Positions 1 to 6,056 of a stretch of 8,801 bases of DNA are shown here, piece after piece (within the stretch, counting starts at the first letter, position 1; each line of letters begins with the position of its first letter). Origin of the DNA: Planctomycetaceae bacterium (GTDB taxonomy: Bacteria > Planctomycetota > Planctomycetia > Pirellulales > Thermoguttaceae); NCBI GenBank assembly GCA_003509805.1, contig DOMV01000120.1, positions 1 to 8,801 of the forward strand, written 5' to 3'. A model generated the notes under the pieces. That model was not told where the DNA came from and made no database searches. It worked only from the letters and a program-made list of their open reading frames with translations. Position numbers and translations under genes: made by a program.

Positions 1-36
1 GCCGACTTTCAAGGAGCCTGCCCACCGGAAACAACG

Positions 37-80
37 CAGCCCGGAGGGTAAACGGGCGGACCAAACGGGCTGTGTTTACC
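37..80. other. Interlocked inverted repeats with pseudoknot topology
   Basis: Two perfect 7-bp inverted repeats overlap here. CAGCCCG (37-43) is complementary to CGGGCTG (66-72), and GGTAAAC (47-53) is complementary to GTTTACC (74-80). The second pair starts inside the loop of the first and closes outside it, which is the order of an H-type pseudoknot with a 3-nt first loop, a 12-nt second loop and 1 nt between the final strands. It lies beyond the stop codon of the large minus-strand gene, so it could act in that gene's 3' region or in the leader of a gene beyond the left edge. No U-run follows in either direction, so it is not a canonical terminator. Two 7-bp matches could also arise by chance. 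Confidence 0.3.
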
Positions 81-140
81 AACGACTCAACCGGCTTCGG
101 TATACACGCCCCGGCTCGTGAAAAACCGGGAAGAACCTCA

Positions 141-160
141 CCTCTACCGGCCTCTACCGG
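141..160. repeat. 10-bp perfect tandem duplication over a stop codon
   Basis: CCTCTACCGG occurs twice in tandem. The right copy contains the TAG stop (154-156, minus strand) of the large secreted-protein gene, and the left copy places a second TAG ten bases further on in another frame. It looks like a recent slippage duplication at the 3' end of the gene. Confidence 0.6.
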
Positions 161-3054
161 GACGTATCGAAACGGATCCGGGATTTGGCCCGCAGCCCGC
201 CCAGTTCGAACGTGATGCCGAAATCCGCGTCCCGGATGTCGGCGAACGGGGAAACGTCGAATTCTTCCTGCGTCAGGAACCGCTCCCCCCAAAGCCGTTG
301 CTGAATCTCGCCGGGATCCTGGTTCGGGCACGTCGTTCGATAATACGCGCAAATCGGTTCCAGCGATTTCCGTAGCCGGTCCGGGGATTGCCGCGGGGTG
401 ATCGCCGCCAACAACGCCTCCGCCTTGTCGATGGTCCCCCCGTCGAATCGAAAACCGAGATTCGAGCCGAGCCAGCCGGGATCGCCCTTTTCCGGTCGGG
501 CATCCGTTTTGCCGTCCCGCTTATCCCATTGCTTATCCAACGGCTCCTCCAATCCCCGGTCGATGGCCCGTCGAATCACGTTTTCATTGGACGTGAACGT
601 CCATTTTCCGCCGGTAGTCGTGTAATAGAGTCTCACCGGGGCGCCGATCTCCTTTTCGCTACCCGTGATGCACACGTAGGGATGCTCGCGGTGCTTTCGC
701 ATTCCCCATTCCAGCGTCCCGGGCGAGGTCTGCTCGATATAGGCCCGGGCGGCCGCGAGGAAGCCGGTCAGCAGGAGCGGGTCTTTCACGCCGATTTCCA
801 GCGCGAAGGGGAACTCACTTCCGTCTTCCAAGGGCATTCCCACCATCATCAGGTGTTGTTTTTCGGGGTTGTTCAGCACTTCCACCACTTTGTCCCAATA
901 GGGATCGCGGTCGAAATAGAGGGAGGCGTAGTTGCCGATCCAACCGGTCGAGGCGCCGGTCAACAGCGTGGTAATCAGGTTCTCATATCGCTCGGGCAAC
1001 CGGGACATATCGAGCGAGACGATGAACTGGAGCGGGGCGTCGAAACGCGCGGTCCCGGGATCGAACCGGGATTCCCCGACGATTTCGCTGAACCACTCGT
1101 AATCCCGGGCGGCCAGGACGTTAAGCGGAATGACCGTGAAATCGATTTCGGAAACGTTTTCCCGGAATGAAAGCCGGATCCCGACCGGGTCGAAACTTTG
1201 CCGCCAAAGTCCTTCGAATTCGTCGCGCCAACGTTCGTAACCGCGTTGTTCCGCCTCGCTGACCTTGGCAAGATCGAGTTCCGCGACCGGGGTCAGGAAA
1301 ACATAGCGCCCGTATGTTTCGCTCCGCACGCCGTCGCCGCTCAGCCAACAGGGCGACTCGTCCAGGAGTTGCCGGGCCGGATGGGTTTCCTCCTCGGCTT
1401 TTTTGGCGATTTCTTTCGGTTCCTTGCGATTTTCCCCGAAATTATCCGCGACGATTTCGTCCAGGTGTTCCGCTTGAAGTTGGCCGATCGCGTCTTGCAT
1501 GACCAAGCGCCGCGCCTGGCCGATGCGCCAGCGCGGAGAACACCAGCGCCGGATCGCGGCGTCGCTCAGGAAGGCGAAGGCGGTTTCTCCCGGATCGCCG
1601 AGAGCGTAGCGGTCCCGGAAAAACCGGAATTCCTCGATCCCGGCAAGCGAATCGACCGGTTCAAGGTCCTTCAACCGCGCGAGTTGGTACGGTGAATTCG
1701 TCAACAAGACCGTCGTATCGTTCAGCCGGAGGAGATAGGACGAAATGGTCCGATCCGTCGTTGTCCGCGCGGTCATCGCCAGATCCGGTCCGGTCGTGTT
1801 CAATCCGTCCGGGTCCGCGGCGACGAGAAACCCATGCTCTTCGATTTGAATAACGTCCTTGTCGGCCGTGTTCGCCTCGATTTTTTCATTGAGACGGGCA
1901 AACAGCGCATCCGCATCCGTTGTTTCGAAAAGAACGGCGATGTCGGTTCCCTCGTTGAAATACAGGTCGGAGCCGGTCACGGCCAGCGTTCGCACGGTCG
2001 CGGCGATTTCCGGCTCCATAAAATCCGCCGGGGTGAGACCGAATTGCGTCCAATACCGGGAAAAGGCCGTCGAAACGGTGCTCACGAGATTCGTGTCGCT
2101 GCCGCCGAAATCCGGGAGCGGCTTGGAAAAAAGGGCGAGACCGGATTTTTCAACCATTTGCGCCGTCCGCACCGCCTCTGCGAGCGAGGGAAAGACGAGA
2201 AAATGCTGGTCGCTCGGGACACACCGGGCAAGCGGATCGAGTTTCGGTTCCGGTTTTCCCGCGAGCAGTGTTTTCCAATCGACCTCGGCAACCGTAATTC
2301 CTCGGATGGAATCGACGTCGACGGTCCGGTGGTTGTCCCCATTCATTTCACGAACACCGCCCTGGAGGCCGAGATTCCGTTGAATGGTCCGGGAGGCTGT
2401 GAACAGGTTATAGAGGTCGCCGCCGGAACGATCCAGGACGACGGCATTGCGGCCGGACCGGTTGACCTCGTCGATCCCGGTTTCCGCGATCCGTTCAAAC
2501 AACGCGTCTTCCGCACCGCGAAGTTGCCACGCGAACACCGGACCGCCGGGAATCCCGGATTGAATACATTGCCGCAAATACTCGCAGCGCGCCCAAAGAA
2601 AATAATGGTACGCCGTGCGGTTTTTTTCCGTGTCGCCGAGTTCGGAAACCTCGACCTTGATCGTTTCCTTGCCGCATGTCGCTTGCAGTGTTGTCGTTTG
2701 CGCCGTCGTTGTTTGCGCTGCCGTCATTTGCACAGCCGTCGTTTCCGGGACCCGGGCCACGAGAAACCGGTTCGAACCGCTCAGTTGCGGGAAAAAGTTT
2801 TGGCGCTGTTCGGCACCGGGGATCTCCCGTTGACCCGGCGCGCTCCATTGCCAATTCTGAACGGTCATGACATAAGCTTCGCCCGGGACGTCCAGCTCGG
2901 CCCGTTCGACGGGATTGGTGGAAGCGAAAACGATATTCCCGCGACCGGGGGCGGGCTCTTCTTTCGGAAAGTCGACGAGACAGAAATACTCCGCCGCCTG
3001 GCCGGTAATCGTCAGCACCGCCAAGAAACAAGCGGCAAAGTAAAAAATTCGCAT
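154..3054 (-). CDS. Large exported protein of unknown function (966 aa)
   Basis: An open frame of 966 codons from ATG (3054-3052) to TAG. Residues 1-21 form a Sec signal peptide: an Arg, a hydrophobic core (IFYFAACFLAVLTI) and a GQAA cleavage site. There is no later transmembrane helix or C-terminal anchor, so the mature protein is probably periplasmic or secreted. Residues 104-126 are a Thr/Gln-rich run built on the pentamer AQTTT. The segment around 340-400, with TGSDLYFNEGTDIAVLFE, recalls DUF3352-type proteins from memory only; the C-terminal half has similar beta-rich stretches (LGFRFDGG, FGITFELGG). Residues 580-620 are charged (KEIAKKAEEE). No catalytic motif is recognised and no function is assigned. 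No clear Shine-Dalgarno sequence precedes the ATG. An AATAAT box (minus, 3068-3063) lies so close that it would give an almost leaderless transcript. The gene sits 205 bp downstream of the PEP-CTERM gene on the same strand, with a dispersed repeat between them. Confidence 0.9.
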   Translation of the reverse strand: MRIFYFAACFLAVLTITGQAAEYFCLVDFPKEEPAPGRGNIVFASTNPVERAELDVPGEAYVMTVQNWQWSAPGQREIPGAEQRQNFFPQLSGSNRFLVARVPETTAVQMTAAQTTTAQTTTLQATCGKETIKVEVSELGDTEKNRTAYHYFLWARCEYLRQCIQSGIPGGPVFAWQLRGAEDALFERIAETGIDEVNRSGRNAVVLDRSGGDLYNLFTASRTIQRNLGLQGGVREMNGDNHRTVDVDSIRGITVAEVDWKTLLAGKPEPKLDPLARCVPSDQHFLVFPSLAEAVRTAQMVEKSGLALFSKPLPDFGGSDTNLVSTVSTAFSRYWTQFGLTPADFMEPEIAATVRTLAVTGSDLYFNEGTDIAVLFETTDADALFARLNEKIEANTADKDVIQIEEHGFLVAADPDGLNTTGPDLAMTARTTTDRTISSYLLRLNDTTVLLTNSPYQLARLKDLEPVDSLAGIEEFRFFRDRYALGDPGETAFAFLSDAAIRRWCSPRWRIGQARRLVMQDAIGQLQAEHLDEIVADNFGENRKEPKEIAKKAEEETHPARQLLDESPCWLSGDGVRSETYGRYVFLTPVAELDLAKVSEAEQRGYERWRDEFEGLWRQSFDPVGIRLSFRENVSEIDFTVIPLNVLAARDYEWFSEIVGESRFDPGTARFDAPLQFIVSLDMSRLPERYENLITTLLTGASTGWIGNYASLYFDRDPYWDKVVEVLNNPEKQHLMMVGMPLEDGSEFPFALEIGVKDPLLLTGFLAAARAYIEQTSPGTLEWGMRKHREHPYVCITGSEKEIGAPVRLYYTTTGGKWTFTSNENVIRRAIDRGLEEPLDKQWDKRDGKTDARPEKGDPGWLGSNLGFRFDGGTIDKAEALLAAITPRQSPDRLRKSLEPICAYYRTTCPNQDPGEIQQRLWGERFLTQEEFDVSPFADIRDADFGITFELGGLRAKSRIRFDTSR
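2687..2746 (-). repeat. 15-bp tandem repeat encoding Thr/Gln-rich pentapeptides
   Basis: Four degenerate 15-bp units (2687-2701, 2702-2716, 2717-2731, 2732-2746) lie in frame inside the large secreted protein. They encode successive pentamers of the type ETTAV, QMTAA, QTTTA, QTTTL. The run links the N-terminal segment to the rest of the mature protein and is a likely flexible, slippage-prone linker. Confidence 0.75.
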
Positions 3055-3072
3055 GATGTTCGATTATTCTGT

Positions 3073-3226
3073 ACCGTAACCGGCCTGATGATCTTCCCGC
3101 GCACAACCGCCCGCCGCTCGAACGATCCGTTTACGCCATGATGCAAATAGAAGTCAGGGACGAGTGATCGCGGCAGGCAGACTTGCCCACATGTTCGTTT
3201 TCATCACGTTTCCGGTACGGTTCGGG
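3073..3226. repeat. Dispersed intergenic repeat, copy A
   Basis: This stretch matches 7231-7392 in three blocks in the same order: 3094-3133 against 7252-7291 (38 of 40 identical), 3170-3183 against 7327-7340 (14 of 14) and 3191-3211 against 7348-7368 (18 of 21). The spacers between blocks differ in sequence and length. Copy A is flanked by near-inverted ends, ACCGTAACCGG (3073-3083) and CCGGTACGGT (3212-3221), giving a roughly 150-bp MITE-like outline. It ends about 35 bp beyond the 3' end of the PEP-CTERM gene and runs almost to the start of the next gene. No intact reading frame is shared by both copies. It may be a small non-autonomous element, a structured RNA or decayed coding sequence. 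Confidence 0.7.
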
Positions 3227-3259
3227 CACGTGACGACACGGGCATCTTCGACGCGCCGG

Positions 3260-4405
3260 CTAAACGAACCGCGCGATTTTACGGCGTCGGACAATCCCGA
3301 GGCCGGCGAGCCCGATCCCCAGGATCATGATTGAGGCCGGTTCCGGGGTTGCCGCTCCGAAATGCTTGTCGTCGAAGGTGTAATAGGCGTGGAATTCACC
3401 GCCGTCGATCGTCCGGCCCGAACCGGCAAACACCTGGCCTTCGATATTTCCGTGGGCAATGAACACCTCGGCGTCCAAGGCGACCAGGCTGGCGTTGAAC
3501 GCGACGTTTTCAATCCGAACATCGTCCATCGCCGTATTGAAAAGGATGTTGCTCCCGTCGAAATCCGAATGCATTTCATCCGGGTTCCCGTTGATGACCA
3601 GTTCATTGCGGAACCAGAGATAATCGAGACCGGCGTCGTTGGTGACGTTGACGAGAAGGGTCGTATCGGCGCCGGCGTCGATGTAGATGTTCTTGTTGGT
3701 TCCCAAGGCCATGAAGACCGATGCGTCGATCGTGATTACCTGTAGGCCGGTTTTCCCGGTCAGGTCGATTTCATAATTTCCGTTTGCGAAGGTCCCGGTA
3801 ACCGTATCGGCGTAGTCCCACAGGTCCGAAGAGGTTTGCCTCAATTGCGCTTCGGCGAGCGTGAAATCGAACGGAATGCTCGAATGACCGGATTGCGACA
3901 GGTATTCCTGCCGCTGGGCGTTCCGGTCCGGGGTGCCCGTCGGGAAACCGTCGGCGTAAATGGTTCCCCGCGTCCCGACATAATCGGGATTTTCCCTGTT
4001 GTAAATCGCGGGCCCGGTTCCCTCGGCTCCCATCGTGTTCCATTTGTCCGAGGAAGCGTTGACGACGTTTCCGGCGACATACGCGTTTCCATCGAAGACA
4101 CCGACACCTTTCACGATGGCGTTGCCGCCGACGACAAGGACGTTACGGTCATCGGCGTGTTTGGCCTGTTCACCGCCGCCGAAACCGTAATCCCGGGCAT
4201 CCAGATTCCCCTTGACGGCCGCATGCCCCTCGATATCGCCGTTACGACCGTAATAGTCGCCGAAAAAAACATCATTGAAGCCCGAGGAAATGCCGAACAG
4301 TTGATAGGTGCTCGGTCGGTCCATATCGGCCCGGACGGCGGCCGTCGTGAGAAAAGCGAGGCAGGCCGAGACAAAAGCAAAACGGCAATGCTTGACTGAG
4401 GGCAT
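3260..4405 (-). CDS. PEP-CTERM sorted choice-of-anchor A family protein
   Basis: A 381-residue exported surface protein. ATG at 4405 is chosen over a TTG three codons upstream because GGGAG (4419-4415) lies 9 nt before the ATG. Residues 1-26 are a signal peptide ending in AVRA. The body matches the choice-of-anchor A pattern: early VFFGDYYGRNGDIEGHAAV, then NVLVVGGNAIV and GNAYVAGNV, and late ASLVALDAEVFIAHGNIEG, expected to fold as a repetitive beta structure. The tail from residue 354 is a complete PEP-CTERM signal: PEPAS, a hydrophobic helix (IMILGIGLAGLGIV) and a basic end (RRRKIAR). By family knowledge, an exosortase recognises this tail and processes the protein for extracellular matrix or envelope attachment. 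No exosortase gene is in the window. Expression is probably from the promoter at 4488-4516. The ligand or structural role is unknown. Confidence 0.93.
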   Translation of the reverse strand: MPSVKHCRFAFVSACLAFLTTAAVRADMDRPSTYQLFGISSGFNDVFFGDYYGRNGDIEGHAAVKGNLDARDYGFGGGEQAKHADDRNVLVVGGNAIVKGVGVFDGNAYVAGNVVNASSDKWNTMGAEGTGPAIYNRENPDYVGTRGTIYADGFPTGTPDRNAQRQEYLSQSGHSSIPFDFTLAEAQLRQTSSDLWDYADTVTGTFANGNYEIDLTGKTGLQVITIDASVFMALGTNKNIYIDAGADTTLLVNVTNDAGLDYLWFRNELVINGNPDEMHSDFDGSNILFNTAMDDVRIENVAFNASLVALDAEVFIAHGNIEGQVFAGSGRTIDGGEFHAYYTFDDKHFGAATPEPASIMILGIGLAGLGIVRRRKIARFV

Positions 4406-4414
4406 CTGTGTCAA

Positions 4415-4419
4415 CTCCC
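4415..4419 (-). promoter_or_regulatory. Ribosome binding site deciding the PEP-CTERM gene start
   Basis: GGGAG on the minus strand sits 9 nt upstream of ATG 4405-4403. It directly abuts the alternative TTG at 4414, which is too close to be used, so the ATG is preferred. Confidence 0.7.
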
Positions 4420-4487
4420 ATTCAACGTGTGTACTTTTCGGATCAACCGCTATCGACGGGGCGCCATCGACAGGGCATTGTACGCCA

Positions 4488-4516
4488 ATTATGCACTATC
4501 CACTGAATATTGTCCA
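4488..4516 (-). promoter_or_regulatory. Sigma70-type promoter for the PEP-CTERM gene
   Basis: On the minus strand TGGACA (4516-4511) is followed after exactly 17 nt by CATAAT (4493-4488). Both hexamers match consensus at 5 of 6 positions. The predicted start near 4481 gives a leader of about 75 nt to the ATG at 4405. The element lies in the AT-rich gap between divergent genes. Confidence 0.65.
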
Positions 4517-4671
4517 GCAAACAGGGAGCCAAACAAGATGAAAATGCGGGAATTTTTCGCATAAAACGCAAAACTCTTTTCCAGCAAAACCGTTAGCAGC
4601 ATTTCATTTTTCCCGTCTTCTTGAAACATTTTTGAAAATCGACGGCTATTCTCTCAAAAAACAAACAAGTG

Positions 4672-4680
4672 TGTTATAAT
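4672..4680 (+). promoter_or_regulatory. Extended -10 promoter for hpnC
   Basis: TGTTATAAT combines a perfect TATAAT (4675-4680) with the TGn extension. The matching -35 region (about 4652-4657, TCTCAA) is poor, as is common for extended -10 promoters, and the upstream 100 bp is A/T-rich. The predicted start near 4687 gives a leader of about 120 nt to the ATG at 4807. An ATG overlapping this box at 4679 would lie upstream of the transcript start and is not a gene start. Confidence 0.6.
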
Positions 4681-4700
4681 GTTTCGTAATCTGTATCATT

Positions 4701-4774
4701 TTGCAGAAACGACTTGCCGAGACGGTTTACAGAACCAATCACTTTACAGAGACCAACTTACAGAGACAATCAAC
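4701..4774 (+). repeat. Degenerate short tandem repeat in the hpnC leader
   Basis: Units of 15-17 nt beginning TTTACAGA or TTACAGAGA recur at 4726-4742, 4743-4757 and 4758-4774. A more diverged relative (TTGCAGAAACGAC, TTGCCGAGACGG) lies at 4701-4725. The array falls between the predicted transcription start and the preferred ATG of hpnC. A repetitive, non-conserved stretch here supports reading it as leader rather than coding sequence. Confidence 0.6.
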
Positions 4775-4806
4775 GTTTTTTCGCCGCAATCCCGCGATTT
4801 TTCAGG

Positions 4807-5790
4807 ATGTTTCCCGATTTTGCCGTTTACGGTCCGGAGGCCGAGTATCGAACGCCGACGCTTTCCGAAGCGTTTGCCTATTGTGAACGGTTGACCCGGT
4901 CGCATTATGAGAATTTCACGGTCGGCAGTTTTTTGTTGCCCCGTCTGTTGCGGCGACCGTTTTACGCGATCTATTCCTATTGTCGTTGGGCCGACGACCT
5001 CGGCGACGAAACAGGCGGCGGGCCCGGGGCGGTCGCGCTACTCGATTGGTGGGAGGGCGAGCTTGATCGATGTTACGCGCTGGCGTCGCAAGGTTCCGTG
5101 CGGCAAGGATGTGTGAAAAACGGAGGTCGGCCGACTCATCCGGTGTTCGTCGCGATGCGCGACGTGTTCGAACACCACGCTTTGCCGAAAAAACCGTTTG
5201 CGGACTTGTTGGTCGCCTTTCGCCGGGACCAGAGGCAATTCCGGTACGCGACGATGGAGGACCTGCTCGATTATTGCCGCTACTCGGCCGATCCCGTCGG
5301 CCGGATCATCCTTCACCTGGCGGCATCCGTTTGGCAAACCGGGGGTCCGAACGAACAGGAGCGGATTTGGAGTGATTCGATTTGCACCGGCCTGCAACTG
5401 GCGAACCACTGGCAGGACGTGCGGCGCGACCGGGAAATCGGGCGCTCGTACATCCCGGAGGAATACCGGGAACGTTTCGGCGTCTCCATCGACGCCCCGG
5501 TGGACGGCCGGGCTTTTCGTGAAATGATGAAAGCCCTGGTCGACGATGCGGAAAAACGGCTCCTGGCCGGTCTTCCCCTTGCCGAAAGCGTGCCCAAGCC
5601 GCTCCGGTTCGACATTCGCCTGTTCGTCCGGGGCGGGCTGGCCACCCTGCATGAAATCCGCAAGATCGATTACGCCGTCCTGGAACGGCGGCCGACCGTC
5701 TCAAAAAGGAACAAACTGTGCCTGCTTTTGAAAGCCTGGGCCGACGGCTTCATTTGTCGGAATCGCACACTCCATACCGAAACCGATTGA
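4807..5790 (+). CDS. hpnC: Hydroxysqualene synthase HpnC (squalene/phytoene synthase family)
   Basis: A 327-residue head-to-head prenyl synthase. With HpnD and HpnE, HpnC takes part in the bacterial three-enzyme route from farnesyl diphosphate to squalene; HpnC converts presqualene diphosphate to hydroxysqualene, which feeds hopanoids, sterols or C30 carotenoids. Visible motifs are HYENFTVGSFLLP (residues 33-45), the first Asp-rich site YCRWADDLGDE with D63, D64 and D67, the HpnC-like FRRDQRQFRYATMEDLLDYCRYSADPVG (in two parts, 138-149 and 150-165), and the second Asp-rich site LANHWQDVRRD with D204 and D208, followed by GRSYIP. Length suits the family. ATG 4807 is preferred because homology begins about 18 residues later. 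An in-frame TTG at 4714 would add 31 residues encoded by a short tandem repeat. The ribosome site is weak for both. No hpnD or hpnE is adjacent, which is unusual because the three are often clustered. Confidence 0.92.
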   Translation: MFPDFAVYGPEAEYRTPTLSEAFAYCERLTRSHYENFTVGSFLLPRLLRRPFYAIYSYCRWADDLGDETGGGPGAVALLDWWEGELDRCYALASQGSVRQGCVKNGGRPTHPVFVAMRDVFEHHALPKKPFADLLVAFRRDQRQFRYATMEDLLDYCRYSADPVGRIILHLAASVWQTGGPNEQERIWSDSICTGLQLANHWQDVRRDREIGRSYIPEEYRERFGVSIDAPVDGRAFREMMKALVDDAEKRLLAGLPLAESVPKPLRFDIRLFVRGGLATLHEIRKIDYAVLERRPTVSKRNKLCLLLKAWADGFICRNRTLHTETD

Positions 5791-5833
5791 GTTTTCCGCT
5801 CTACCCGCCGACTTACCTTCGAAAAGCGGGCGC

Positions 5834-5855
5834 CCCGGGAATCGGCTCCGGGAAA
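5834..5855. repeat. 22-bp intergenic motif, copy 1
   Basis: This motif matches 8054-8075 at 21 of 22 positions. It contains direct half-sites CCGGGAA separated by TCGGCT, so the half-sites recur every 13 bp. The copy lies 44 bp after the hpnC stop and about 200 bp before the permease start. Flanking bases do not match those of the other copy, so the shared block is sharply limited. Confidence 0.5.
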
Positions 5856-5879
5856 TGTCAACGGTTTACAGTCCGACAG

Positions 5880-5952
5880 CCGGGAACGCAGCGCGGCGCA
5901 ATGACCGGAGAACGGCGTAAAGCACGGTCGCTTCCCGCTGTTGCGCTCCCGG
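5880..5952 (+). other. Imperfect long hairpin between hpnC and the permease
   Basis: CCGGGA (5880-5885) pairs with TCCCGG (5947-5952). Inside it, GCA (5888-5890) pairs with TGC (5942-5944), GCG (5891-5893) with CGC (5936-5938), and GACCG (5903-5907) with CGGTC (5925-5929). The pairs nest into one irregular stem. It lacks a U-run, lies upstream of the permease promoter and matches no RNA family I recognise, so it may be only a GC-rich coincidence. Confidence 0.2.
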
Positions 5953-5983
5953 CGCGCGTAAACCAAAAAAGGACCGGCTCCAC

Positions 5984-6011
5984 TGGACAATGCGCCAATC
6001 CCGGCAATAAT
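5984..6011 (+). promoter_or_regulatory. Sigma70-type promoter for the permease gene
   Basis: TGGACA (5984-5989) is followed after 16 nt by AATAAT (6006-6011), each matching consensus at 5 of 6 positions. The predicted start near 6018 leaves a leader of about 39 nt before ATG 6057. Its -35 is identical to that of the PEP-CTERM promoter. It implies that the permease can be transcribed independently of hpnC. Confidence 0.6.
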
Positions 6012-6056
6012 GAGTGACGTTCGGCCTCGGGCAATGTTCAAGGGTGTTCGCAAAGA

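Larger units (their letters stand above)
4406..4806. other. Divergent AT-rich intergenic region
   Basis: This 401-bp gap separates the minus-strand PEP-CTERM gene from plus-strand hpnC. It holds the leftward promoter (4488-4516), the rightward extended -10 promoter (4672-4680) and the hpnC leader with its tandem repeat. About 155 bp between the two promoters (4517-4671) is A/T-rich with many A- and T-runs. I see no gene, tRNA or convincing operator there, though it is the natural site for shared regulators. Confidence 0.7.

Noticed and set aside
1834..3141. 435-codon plus-strand open frame opposite the large secreted-protein gene
   Set aside because: It is Arg-rich, has no recognisable motif and lies antisense to a gene with a clear signal peptide and normal composition; GC-rich third positions explain the open frame.
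4679..4894. Short frame starting at ATG 4679
   Set aside because: The ATG overlaps the -10 box of the hpnC promoter, so it would not be transcribed from it, and the product overlaps hpnC in another frame.
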